Origin: Nonomuraea montanisoli
Lineage (GTDB): Bacteria; Actinomycetota; Actinomycetes; Streptosporangiales; Streptosporangiaceae
Length of the DNA: 64,000 nt
NCBI RefSeq assembly: GCF_013363975.1
Contig: NZ_JABWGN010000002.1
Coordinates: forward strand, 124,001 to 188,000
Direction of reading: 5' to 3'
A program made the position numbers and the translations under genes. Position 1 is the stretch's first letter, and each line of letters opens with the position of its first letter. The notes under the pieces were generated by a model. It made no database searches. It was not told the origin of the DNA and saw nothing but the letters and a program-made list of their open reading frames with translations. Below, piece after piece: positions 56,553-64,000 of the stretch.

Positions 56553-59431
56553 CGGAGACGGCAAGCGGTTCAGTCGCGCGCGGAGGCAAGCGTCCCCGCA
56601 AGGGCCTGAAGATGAAGCGGATCTTCACCAAGCCGGGCGTGCATCCGTATGACGAGATCGCGTGGGAGCGCCGCGACGTCGTCATGACCAACTGGCGCGA
56701 CGGCTCGATCAACTTCGAGCAGCGGGGCGTCGAGTTCCCCGAGTCCTGGTCGGTCAACGCGGCCAATATCGTGACCACCAAGTACTTCCGCGGCGCCGTC
56801 GGCACGCCGCAGCGCGAGTGGAGCCTGAAGCAGCTCGTGGACCGCGTCGTGGGCGTCTACACGCGCACCGCGATCGAGCACGGCTACTTCGCCGGCGACG
56901 AGGACGCGGAGATCTTCGACCACGAGCTGAAGTACGCGCTGGTCCACCAGATCTTCGCCTTCAACTCGCCGGTCTGGTTCAACGTGGGCACCAAGTCGCC
57001 GCAGCAGGTCAGCGCCTGTTTCATCCTCTCGGTGGACGACCAGATGGAGTCGATCCTCGAGTGGTACAAGGAAGAGGGTGTGATCTTCAAGGGCGGCTCC
57101 GGCTCCGGCGTCAACCTCTCGCGCATCCGCTCCTCCAAGGAACTGCTGTCGAGCGGCGGCACGGCCAGCGGCCCGGTGTCGTTCATGCGCGGCGCCGACG
57201 CCAGCGCGGGCACCATCAAGTCCGGCGGGGCGACGCGGCGCGCCGCCAAGATGGTCGTCCTCGACGTCGACCACCCCGACATCGAGGAGTTCATCGAGAC
57301 CAAGGCGCGCGAGGAGGACAAGGTCCGCGCGCTGCGCGACGCCGGGTTCGACATGGACCTCGGCGGCAAGGACATCGTCTCGGTCCAGTACCAGAACGCC
57401 AACAACTCCGTCCGCGTCTCCGACGAGTTCATGCGCGCGGTGGAGAAGGGCGGCGAGTTCGGCCTGCGCGCCCGCCTCACCGGCGAGGTGATCGAGACGG
57501 TCGACGCCCGCGAGCTGTTCCGCAAGATGGCCAAGGCGGCCTGGGAGTGCGCCGACCCCGGCGTCCAGTACGACGACACGATCAACGACTGGCACACCAC
57601 GCCCGAGACCGGCCGCATCACCGCCAGCAACCCGTGCAGCGAGTACGTCCACCTGGACAACTCCTCCTGCAACCTGGCCAGCATCAACCTGCTGAAGTTC
57701 CTGAAGGACGACAACTCCTTCGACGTCGCGAACTTCGTCAAGCTCACCGAGCTGATCATCACCGCGATGGACGTGTCGATCACGTTCGCCGACTTCCCGA
57801 CCGAGAAGATCGGCGAGACGACGCGCGCGTACCGCCAGCTCGGCATCGGTTACGCCAACCTGGGCGCGCTGCTCATGGCGACCGGCCACGCCTACGACTC
57901 CGACGGCGGCCGCGCCGTCGCCGGCGCGATCACCTCGCTGATGACCGGCACGTCGTACCGGCGCAGCGCCGAGCTCGCCGGCGCGGTCGGCCCGTACGAC
58001 GGCTACGCCCGCAACGCCGAGCCGCACAAGCGGGTCATGCGCAAGCACGCCGCCGCCAACGACGACCTGCGCACGATCGGCTCCATGGACGCCAAGATCC
58101 ACGCCGAGGCGTCGCGCCAGTGGTCGGAGTGCCTCAAGCTCGGCGAGAAGAACGGCTACCGCAACGCCCAGGCGTCGCTGCTCGCCCCGACCGGCACCAT
58201 CGGCCTGATGATGGACTGCGACACCACCGGCATCGAGCCGGACCTCGCGCTGGTCAAGTTCAAGAAGCTGGTCGGCGGCGGCTCCATGCAGATCGTCAAC
58301 CAGACGATCCCGCGCGCCCTCAAGCAGCTCGGCTACCCGCAGGAGCAGATCGAGGCCATCGTCGAGTACATCGCCGAGCACAGCCACGTCGTCGACGCGC
58401 CGGGCCTGCGCCAGGAGCACTACGAGGTGTTCGACTGCGCGATGGGCGAGCGGGCGATCGCCCCGATGGGTCACGTGCGCATGATGGCCGCGACCCAGCC
58501 GTTCCTGTCGGGCGCGATCTCCAAGACCGTCAACCTGCCCGAGTCGGCCACGATCGACGACATCGAGCAGGTCTACCTGGAGGGCTGGAAGCTCGGCCTG
58601 AAGGCTCTGGCCGTCTACCGCGACAACTGCAAGGTCGGCCAGCCGCTGTCGGCGGGCACCGGCGCCAAGAAGGACGAGGCCAAGGACACGGCCGACGTGG
58701 TCCCGGCCGAGCCCGAGGTCAAGGTCATCGAGGTCAACCGCCCGACGCGGCGGCGGATGCCCAACCAGCGCCCGAGCACGACGACCCGCTTCACGGTGGG
58801 CGGGGCCAAGGGCTACATGACCGCCTCCTCCTACCCGGACGACGGGCTGGGCGAGGTCTTCCTCAAGATGTCCAAGCAGGGCTCGACGCTGGCCGGCGTC
58901 ATGGACGCCTTCTCGGTGGCGATCTCGATCGGCCTGCAGTACGGGGTCCCGCTCGAGACGTACATGAGCAAGTTCGTCAACATGCGCTTCGAGCCGGCCG
59001 GCATGACCGACGACCCGGACATCCGCATGGCGACCTCGGTGATGGACTACATCTTCCGCCGTCTCGCCCTCGACCACCTGCCGTACGACGAGCGGGCGGC
59101 GCTGGGCATCTTCTCGGCGGCCGAGCGCGCGGCGCAGCAGCGCGGCGAGGACCCGGCGGCGCTGCAGGAGACGGTCGACCGGGAGGCGCTCGCCCAGTCG
59201 GCGCCCATCGAGGCCAAGCCCGAGGACGCCCAGAGCGAGGACAGGACCGGCGGCGCCGAGGCGCAGGCGGGCAGGGCGGCCGAGGTGGCCAAGCCGTCGG
59301 CCATGACGCTGGAGAGCCACCAGCGCTTCACGGCCGACGCGCCGCTCTGCATGACCTGCGGCACCAAGATGCGGCCGGCGGGCAGCTGCTACGTCTGCGA
59401 GGGCTGCGGCTCGACCAGCGGCTGCAGCTGA
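56549..59431 (+). CDS. nrdJ: adenosylcobalamin-dependent (class II) ribonucleotide reductase
   Basis: 960 residues. Class II marks: [20 protein letters not shown] near the N-terminus, [38 protein letters not shown] with the radical Cys, and [20 protein letters not shown]. The C-terminal redox pair and zinc-like cluster are CMTCGTKM and CYVCEGCG. It reduces ribonucleotides to deoxyribonucleotides with cobalamin, independently of oxygen. It overlaps nrdR by four bases. No class I genes or cobalamin riboswitch are in the window. Confidence 0.96.
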   Translation: MTETASGSVARGGKRPRKGLKMKRIFTKPGVHPYDEIAWERRDVVMTNWRDGSINFEQRGVEFPESWSVNAANIVTTKYFRGAVGTPQREWSLKQLVDRVVGVYTRTAIEHGYFAGDEDAEIFDHELKYALVHQIFAFNSPVWFNVGTKSPQQVSACFILSVDDQMESILEWYKEEGVIFKGGSGSGVNLSRIRSSKELLSSGGTASGPVSFMRGADASAGTIKSGGATRRAAKMVVLDVDHPDIEEFIETKAREEDKVRALRDAGFDMDLGGKDIVSVQYQNANNSVRVSDEFMRAVEKGGEFGLRARLTGEVIETVDARELFRKMAKAAWECADPGVQYDDTINDWHTTPETGRITASNPCSEYVHLDNSSCNLASINLLKFLKDDNSFDVANFVKLTELIITAMDVSITFADFPTEKIGETTRAYRQLGIGYANLGALLMATGHAYDSDGGRAVAGAITSLMTGTSYRRSAELAGAVGPYDGYARNAEPHKRVMRKHAAANDDLRTIGSMDAKIHAEASRQWSECLKLGEKNGYRNAQASLLAPTGTIGLMMDCDTTGIEPDLALVKFKKLVGGGSMQIVNQTIPRALKQLGYPQEQIEAIVEYIAEHSHVVDAPGLRQEHYEVFDCAMGERAIAPMGHVRMMAATQPFLSGAISKTVNLPESATIDDIEQVYLEGWKLGLKALAVYRDNCKVGQPLSAGTGAKKDEAKDTADVVPAEPEVKVIEVNRPTRRRMPNQRPSTTTRFTVGGAKGYMTASSYPDDGLGEVFLKMSKQGSTLAGVMDAFSVAISIGLQYGVPLETYMSKFVNMRFEPAGMTDDPDIRMATSVMDYIFRRLALDHLPYDERAALGIFSAAERAAQQRGEDPAALQETVDREALAQSAPIEAKPEDAQSEDRTGGAEAQAGRAAEVAKPSAMTLESHQRFTADAPLCMTCGTKMRPAGSCYVCEGCGSTSGCS

Positions 59432-59450
59432 TCAAGCAAGAGTAGGAATA

Positions 59451-59486
59451 GGAGGAGGGGCCGGACATTCGTCCGGCCCCTCCTCC
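59451..59486. terminator. 16-bp stem, 4-base loop terminator after nrdJ
   Basis: GGAGGAGGGGCCGGAC (59451-59466) pairs perfectly with 59471-59486 around ATTC. No T-run follows. It lies between the convergent nrdJ and hydrolase genes, 20 bases after the nrdJ stop. Confidence 0.9.
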
Positions 59487-59502
59487 GCGAGGTCGAAGGG
59501 GC

Positions 59503-60351
59503 TCAGGCGGCCACGGAGAACTCCAGGAGCTCCGGCGCCAGCGCCCGTGACGACACCGCGTGCGTCTCACCCTCCAGGACCCGGTGCTCGGCCCCCGGTA
59601 CGGCTCCGGTCACCGCGTGTCCCGCGTCCCGCTTCCAGCCGGGGCTCGCGCCGCCGTTCAGCACCAGCGTGGGCTGCCTGATCGAGGCGAGCGCGCCGGC
59701 GGCCAGGGCGTTGCGCGGCCCCATGACGGCCGCCTCGTACGCGAGCGTGTGCGCCAGCGCCTCCATCCCGGCCCACCCGGGCCCGGACCGCATCGCGGCC
59801 ACCGCCCCGGCGGGCACCTCGGCCGCCCGCACCATGAACAGCTCCACCGCGTCCCCGCGCCGCCCCTCCTCCACCAGCGACTCCAGCCGCTCCGCGAAGT
59901 CGGCGGGCAGGTCCGGCGCGCCGGGGCCGACGTGGTACGGGGGCTCCCACAGCGCCAGCTTGCCGATCGGCAGCCCCGCGGCCGCCGCCCGCAGCGCCAG
60001 CGCGGCCCCCGAGGAGCCGCCGAACAGCATCGCCGGACCTCCCGGCCCGGAGCGGAGCTCTGGACCGCCCTGTGCCGGCCCGCCGGCCTCGGCCAGCAGG
60101 GCGGCGAGGTCCTCGACCTCCCGCTCGACCGCGTACGGCCGGACGTCGCCGCTCGTGCCCCGGCCGCGCCGGTCGTAGTTGTACACCGTGAACCACGGCG
60201 ACAGGGCGGCCGCCACCTCGCGGAGCAGGGGGCGCGTCCGGTCGGTGAACGCCCCGTGCACGAGCACGACGGGCGTCCCGGTCCCGCACCGGTCGTAGCC
60301 GATGGAGGCGCCGTCGGCCGAGGTCACCCGGCCGGTCGCGGCTTCGTTCAC
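59503..60351 (-). CDS. alpha/beta hydrolase
   Basis: 282 residues. It has the alpha/beta hydrolase order: VVLVHGAFTD (oxyanion), YDRRGRGTSG, the nucleophile elbow FGGSSGAALAL (G-x-S-x-G), the acid after LNGGASP, and the His in EGETHAVSS. The cap region is short. The substrate is not known; esterase or C-C hydrolase are both possible. The start is GTG at 60351, 13 bases after the VOC gene's stop on the same strand, so they are probably co-transcribed. Confidence 0.88.
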   Translation of the reverse strand: MNEAATGRVTSADGASIGYDRCGTGTPVVLVHGAFTDRTRPLLREVAAALSPWFTVYNYDRRGRGTSGDVRPYAVEREVEDLAALLAEAGGPAQGGPELRSGPGGPAMLFGGSSGAALALRAAAAGLPIGKLALWEPPYHVGPGAPDLPADFAERLESLVEEGRRGDAVELFMVRAAEVPAGAVAAMRSGPGWAGMEALAHTLAYEAAVMGPRNALAAGALASIRQPTLVLNGGASPGWKRDAGHAVTGAVPGAEHRVLEGETHAVSSRALAPELLEFSVAA

Positions 60352-60363
60352 GCGTCCGCCGCC

Positions 60364-60780
60364 TCAGCCCGCCTGCGGCACCAGGCACAGGGCGGACCAC
60401 TGGTGGCCGTCGGGGTCGGCGAAGCCGCGCTGGTAGCGCTGTCCGTCGTCGATCGGCTCGCCGACGGGGGTCGCGCCCGCCGCGACGGCCTTGTCGAACA
60501 TCGCGTCGACCGCCGCCGGGTCGTCCAGGCCGAGGACGAGGATCACCTGCGTGGTCTTGGCGGGGTCGGGGGGCTCCGAGCGCGCGTACGAGGCGAAGAC
60601 CGGCTCGGTGAGCAGCATGACCTGCGTCCGCTCGTTGATCATCACGGACGCCATGGCGTCGGACGCGCCGAACAGCGAGAACCCCAGCGCGGTGAAGAAC
60701 GCCTTGGAGCGGGCCAGGTCGGCGACCGGCAGGTTGACGAAGATGGTGTGGGAGGCGGGAGCCTGGGGCGGCGTGGACAT
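60364..60780 (-). CDS. VOC family protein (glyoxalase/bleomycin-resistance-like)
   Basis: 138 residues. Typical VOC pattern: TIFVNLPVADLARSKAFFTA, LGFSLFGASDAMASVMINE, then QVILVLGLDDPAAVDAMFDK and the terminal GFADPDGHQWSALCLVP. This subgroup is usually annotated as glyoxalase-like (extradiol dioxygenase superfamily). The metal-ligand positions are partly conserved. Start is ATG at 60780. It heads a likely two-gene unit with the hydrolase. Confidence 0.88.
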   Translation of the reverse strand: MSTPPQAPASHTIFVNLPVADLARSKAFFTALGFSLFGASDAMASVMINERTQVMLLTEPVFASYARSEPPDPAKTTQVILVLGLDDPAAVDAMFDKAVAAGATPVGEPIDDGQRYQRGFADPDGHQWSALCLVPQAG

Positions 60781-60889
60781 CGAGGGATCCTCCGTGGGCC
60801 AGGGGGCGGTGATGCGGACAGGCCCCAGTCTGCTCGCGCGGCCCCCGGCGGTCTTGCGCGCGCGTGCCGCCCCCTTGACGATCCGTGCC

Positions 60890-60955
60890 GTCCCCGGCCG
60901 GACGGTCAGTCGTCCCCGGCCGGACGGCCAGTCGCCCCTGGCCGGACGGTCAGTG
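60890..60955. repeat. 21-22 bp imperfect repeat, three copies
   Basis: Three copies of a segment like TCCCCGGCCGGACGGTCAG lie at about 60891, 60913 and 60934, running into the end of the AraC gene. They could form a hairpin on the minus strand because CCGGCCGG is self-complementary. Confidence 0.8.
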
Positions 60956-61918
60956 GGGGAGGCCGAGCCGGGCGCGGCGGTACTCGGCGGGCGGCATGCC
61001 GTACGCCTGCCTGAACAGGCGGCTGAAGTGGGCCGCCCCCGGCAGCCCCCAGTGGGCGGCGACGCCGCTCACCGGGACGCCGGACAGAGCGGGGTCGGCC
61101 AGGTCCCGGCGGCAGCGCTCCAGCCGCCGGTGCCGGATCCAGGCGGCCACGGTCGCGCTCCGCGGCTCGAACAGCCGGTGGAGCTGGCGCAGGGAGACGT
61201 GGTGGGCGGCGGCGACGGCGGCCGGATCGAGCCCGGGGTCGCCCAGGTGCTCCTCGATGAAGGCGTCCACGCGCATCAGCAGCAGGCGGGCCCGCGACTC
61301 GTCCGGCAGCGCCGCGGCCTGCTCCGCCCGTTCCGAGATGACGGTGGTGAGCAGGTCCATCACCACGCCCGACAGCCGGGCCGCGCTGTCGGGCCGGTAG
61401 GTCTCCACGTCCAGGGTCACCCGGCGCAGGAGTGGCGCGGCGAGCGCCCCGGCGCCGTCGTCCGTGGCGATCGGGACCGCGGTGAGCCGGGCCAGCGCGT
61501 CGCGCGGGAGCGCCAGCGCGTCGCGGGGGAGGCTGAACACCGCGAGGTCCACCGCCGAGGTGTAGGAGAGCCGGTACGGCCGGGCGAAGTCGTAGAGGGC
61601 GAGCCGGCCGGGCGTGAGCCGGGTGGAGCGGCCGTCCTGCTCCAGGACGGGCTCGCCGGACAGGGCCAGCACGACCCGGTAGAGCTCGCGCGAGCCCTGA
61701 CGGATCTGGCCGGGCGTCCGGTGGACGCTGTGCGGCGTGGTGGTGCGCACCCGGCCGACGCCGACGGAGCCGAGCGTCCCGGCGCCGATCTCGCCGCGCA
61801 GCGGCGCGTCCGGGTCGATGCGGCAGTCCAGCGGGCCGAGGGCGTCGCACACGATGCTCAGCCACGCGGCGCGCCGCCGCCCCGGCGGCACGTCCTCGGC
61901 ACGGATCAGGACACCCAT
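60950..61918 (-). CDS. AraC family transcriptional regulator
   Basis: 322 residues. The C-terminal two-HTH domain is clear: FIEEHLGDPGLDPAAVAAAH, HVSLRQLHRLFEPRSATVAA and the second helix VSGVAAHWGLPGAAHFSRLF. The N-terminal cupin-like part (LYRVVLALSGEPVLEQDGRS) resembles the AraC-binding-domain/NimR type. It probably activates a nearby catabolic gene, maybe the VOC/hydrolase pair. ATG 61918 is chosen because MGVLIRAEDVPP begins the homology; an ATG at 61945 is in frame. The substrate is unknown. Confidence 0.88.
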   Translation of the reverse strand: MGVLIRAEDVPPGRRRAAWLSIVCDALGPLDCRIDPDAPLRGEIGAGTLGSVGVGRVRTTTPHSVHRTPGQIRQGSRELYRVVLALSGEPVLEQDGRSTRLTPGRLALYDFARPYRLSYTSAVDLAVFSLPRDALALPRDALARLTAVPIATDDGAGALAAPLLRRVTLDVETYRPDSAARLSGVVMDLLTTVISERAEQAAALPDESRARLLLMRVDAFIEEHLGDPGLDPAAVAAAHHVSLRQLHRLFEPRSATVAAWIRHRRLERCRRDLADPALSGVPVSGVAAHWGLPGAAHFSRLFRQAYGMPPAEYRRARLGLPH

Positions 61919-61982
61919 CGCCTCACCCCCCGAGCCGTCCGACAAGCCGTCCGACAGGCCGGATGACGCATCAGCCGACGCG

Positions 61983-62462
61983 TCACCCGCTGACGGGCAG
62001 GGCGGTCCCGTACAGTCGCGACGCCCTGAGCCGGATCACCATGCGCCGGTCGGCGACCATCTGCCGCAGGAACGCCTCCTCCCGCGCCGGGTCGGCGATG
62101 CCGCCGGCCATCGCGAGCAGCTCCCGCCCGACCTCGTCGCCCGGCTCGGCGCTGACCGGCGACAGCTCGGCCACGCACTCGGCGACCGCGAAGGACCAGA
62201 AGTCGTCGCTGGTCACGTACAGGGAGCCGCGGGGGTCGCGCTGCAACTGGCGGACCTTGAGCCGGTCCGCGATCGTCGAGATCCGCGCCACGCGCCGGTC
62301 GGGATCCCAGCTGTAGAGGACCGTGGACAGGTGGGGAAGGCCGTTGCCGCGGATGGTGGCGAGGGCGCCGAAGCGCTGCCCGGCGATGAGCTTCGACAGC
62401 TCCTCGTCGGAGAGCGCGTGAGGGGCGGGGCCGGCTCCAGGTCCGTAGCTTTCGTCGGTCAT
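61983..62462 (-). CDS. pyridoxamine 5'-phosphate oxidase-family (F420/FMN-binding split-barrel) protein
   Basis: 159 residues. The split-barrel flavin fold is shown by ALSDEELSKLIAGQRFGALA, LPHLSTVLYSWDPDRRVARI, KVRQLQRDPRGSLYV and VTSDDFWSFAVAECVAELSP. Many actinobacterial members bind F420 and are annotated as PPOX class F420-dependent. A redox role on a small molecule is likely. The start is ATG at 62462 with a GGAGG upstream. It is divergent from the PrsW-like gene and transcribed towards the AraC gene. Confidence 0.88.
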   Translation of the reverse strand: MTDESYGPGAGPAPHALSDEELSKLIAGQRFGALATIRGNGLPHLSTVLYSWDPDRRVARISTIADRLKVRQLQRDPRGSLYVTSDDFWSFAVAECVAELSPVSAEPGDEVGRELLAMAGGIADPAREEAFLRQMVADRRMVIRLRASRLYGTALPVSG

Positions 62463-62633
62463 GTGGTGATTCCTCCCTGTTGTGGGGAACCCTATCGCCG
62501 CAACCCCCGCCCGGTCGCCGATCGCCGCGGCCCTGCCGTCGTAGATCGCTTCGACCTCGCCGTCAAGCGACTGGCAAGCGTTCGTCGACGCCGGGGGTCC
62601 ATAGTGGGACCCCGAGCGAAGAGAGGCGTGACG

Positions 62634-63731
62634 ATGACAGTCCCCCTGCGCCCTCCCCTGCTGGTGCAGCGGCCCAGCAAGGCCCTGCTGATCGGCATGG
62701 TGGTCTCCAGCCTGCTGGCCCTGGTCGTGCTCGCCGTCATGCTGTGGAGAGGGGGACCGGTCGGGTTCGGGCTGTCGCTGCTGCTGGCGCTCGCGCCGCT
62801 GCCCGTGCTGCTCGCGGCCGTCCTCTCGCTGGACCGGCTGGAGCCGGAGCCGAAGCTGCACCTCGCGTTCGCCTTCGCGTGGGGCGCCGGCGTGGCGATC
62901 GTCCTGGGCGTGGCGCTCACGCTGGCGGGGCAGGCGTTGTTCACCAGCGCCGGGTACGGGGCGCAGGTGGTGGACGCCATGGGCACCGTGTTCCTCGCCC
63001 CCGTGATCGAGGAGGCGCTCAAGGGGTCGGCGCTGCTGCTGCTCCTGCGCCGCCGCCGGGAGATCGACGGGCTGACCGACGGCATCGTGTACGCCTCGAT
63101 GGCCGGGCTGGGCTTCGCCGCCGTGGAGAACGTCGGCTACTACCTGAGCGCGTTCCTGCAGAACGGCGTGGGCGCGACCGTGCAGCTCTTCGTCATGCGC
63201 GGCCTGATCGACCCGCTCGGCCACCCCGTCTACACCTCCATGATCGGGCTCGGGGTCGCCTACGCGCTGACCCGGCGGGGGAGCGCCCGGTACGCCATGG
63301 TCCCGCTCGGCTACCTGGCCGCCGTGGTGCTGCACGGGCTGTGGAACGGCGCCGCGGCCACCCACTCGCTCGGCTGGCTGGCCGCCGCGTACCTGGTGAT
63401 CATGGCGGCGCTGGTCCTGCTCGTCGTGGTGGCGGTGCGCGAGCGCCGCCAGCTCGTCGCCAAGATGGGCGCCTACCTGCCCGCCTACCAGCAGACGGGC
63501 CTGGTCGGCCCGCAGGACCTCGCCATGCTGGGCTCCCTGCCCGGACGCGCCCGCGCCCGCCGGTGGGCCAGGCGCGCGGGGATCGGCCGCGCCATGAGCG
63601 ACTACCAGCACGCGGCGACCGAGCTGACCATGCTGCACCTGCGCGCCGAGCGGGAGGGCATGGAGCCGGCCAGGTTCGCGGTCGAGCGCGACGCCCTGCT
63701 GGGAGCCATGGCCCAGGCCCGCCGCTGGTAG
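62634..63731 (+). CDS. PrsW family intramembrane metalloprotease
   Basis: 365 residues with about eight transmembrane helices. Conserved PrsW motifs are present: FLAPVIEEALKGSALLLLL (E-E-x-x-K), AAVENVGYYLS (E-N-x-x-Y) and VLHGLWNGAAA (H-x-x-W-N). PrsW proteases cleave membrane anti-sigma factors; its target is unknown, and the sigma/anti-sigma-like pair at 14197 is far away. A basic cytoplasmic tail of about 90 residues follows the last helix. ATG 62634 is used, with GAGAGG seven bases upstream. Confidence 0.9.
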   Translation: MTVPLRPPLLVQRPSKALLIGMVVSSLLALVVLAVMLWRGGPVGFGLSLLLALAPLPVLLAAVLSLDRLEPEPKLHLAFAFAWGAGVAIVLGVALTLAGQALFTSAGYGAQVVDAMGTVFLAPVIEEALKGSALLLLLRRRREIDGLTDGIVYASMAGLGFAAVENVGYYLSAFLQNGVGATVQLFVMRGLIDPLGHPVYTSMIGLGVAYALTRRGSARYAMVPLGYLAAVVLHGLWNGAAATHSLGWLAAAYLVIMAALVLLVVVAVRERRQLVAKMGAYLPAYQQTGLVGPQDLAMLGSLPGRARARRWARRAGIGRAMSDYQHAATELTMLHLRAEREGMEPARFAVERDALLGAMAQARRW

Positions 63732-63797
63732 GTCCTCACGGTTCAACCGCAAATTCGTTCAAGACCGGGCGGGGGCGCGCGGCCGATACTCCACCGC

Positions 63798-64000
63798 ATG
63801 TCCATTTCTGTTACGGCCTCCGCCGTCACCGCCGTCCGCCGCGGCCCGATGCTGGCCGTGCTGCTCGCCGGCCAGATCATGGCCTCCATGGACGGCTCGA
63901 TCGTCTCGGTCGCCGCGCGGACCATCCGCGACGACCTGCGCGCCGGCGGCGCCGCCGTCCAGCTCGTCGTGTCGGGCTACCTGCTGACCACCGGCGTGCT
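63798..64000 (+). CDS. MFS transporter, DHA2 type (3' end outside window)
   Basis: The first 67 codons of a gene that leaves the right edge. The start ATG 63798 is followed by a cytoplasmic MSISVTASAVTAVRRGP and the first helix LAVLLAGQIMASMDGSIV, with the D-x-S-I-V-x-V-A pattern of DHA2 first helices. The rest, RTIRDDLRAGGAAVQLVVSG, matches the second-helix region. It is the second DHA2-type exporter in the window (the other is at 12570). The substrate cannot be judged. Confidence 0.85.
   Translation, partial: MSISVTASAVTAVRRGPMLAVLLAGQIMASMDGSIVSVAARTIRDDLRAGGAAVQLVVSGYLLTTGV

Overview
The window is very GC-rich, with dense genes, short intergenic gaps and many overlapping stop/start codons. 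The gene set is that of a filamentous actinomycete: FtsH, LexA with a Gram-positive-type SOS box, NrdR-NrdJ, GuaB1, LigB, an F420-type oxidoreductase, Ser/Thr kinase and two P450s. A tmsA-tmsB pair for 10-methyl branched fatty acids fits Streptosporangiaceae such as Nonomuraea, but the genus is an inference. No tRNA, rRNA, CRISPR array, intact insertion sequence or prophage was seen.

Layout. 1-3644: end of ftsH, a DUF937 protein, a Maf pyrophosphatase and an EI24/CysZ-like membrane protein. 3645-9950: an accessory, repeat-rich stretch with a DUF4192 protein, an HSL-type esterase, a hemerythrin protein with an N-terminal heptad-repeat expansion, a VOC protein and a GNAT acetyltransferase; several intergenic minisatellites lie here. 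9952-20927: small conserved proteins, an RlpA-like secreted protein, a DHA2 efflux pump, a SigE-family sigma factor coupled to a membrane partner, ATP-dependent DNA ligase LigB, an FKBP, an SDR, GuaB1 and a GyrI-like protein. 20938-29468: a TetR regulator divergent from an FAD monooxygenase with two matched operators, a CoA-transfer/racemase protein, a Ser/Thr kinase overlapping a hydroxyacid dehydrogenase, and tmsA-tmsB. 29546-31421: truncated haemoglobin, ACT-domain protein and a Tat-type secreted beta-propeller protein.

31431-39677 looks like a lipid or isoprenoid oxidation neighbourhood: acyl-CoA synthetase (with a TetR-type palindrome), GMC oxidoreductase, two related P450s and an epoxide-hydrolase-like enzyme. 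The two P450 genes carry almost the same 21-base element at the same distance from their start codons. 39710-49651: a Pro-rich membrane protein, leuS with a leader peptide and attenuator-like terminator, an F420-type oxidoreductase, a DoxX-like protein and a tricorn protease. 49733-59431: PatB-type lyase, tyrosine phosphatase, lexA, an unusual repetitive Arg-rich membrane protein, then nrdR-nrdJ. 59503-64000: hydrolase, VOC, AraC regulator, PNPOx-like protein, PrsW-like protease and the start of another DHA2 transporter.

The strongest regulatory observations are the leuS leader (42127-42232), the twin P450 promoter/operators (34679 and 38400), the double TetR operator (21514-21578) and a set of terminators with identical 16-bp stem, 4-base loop geometry.
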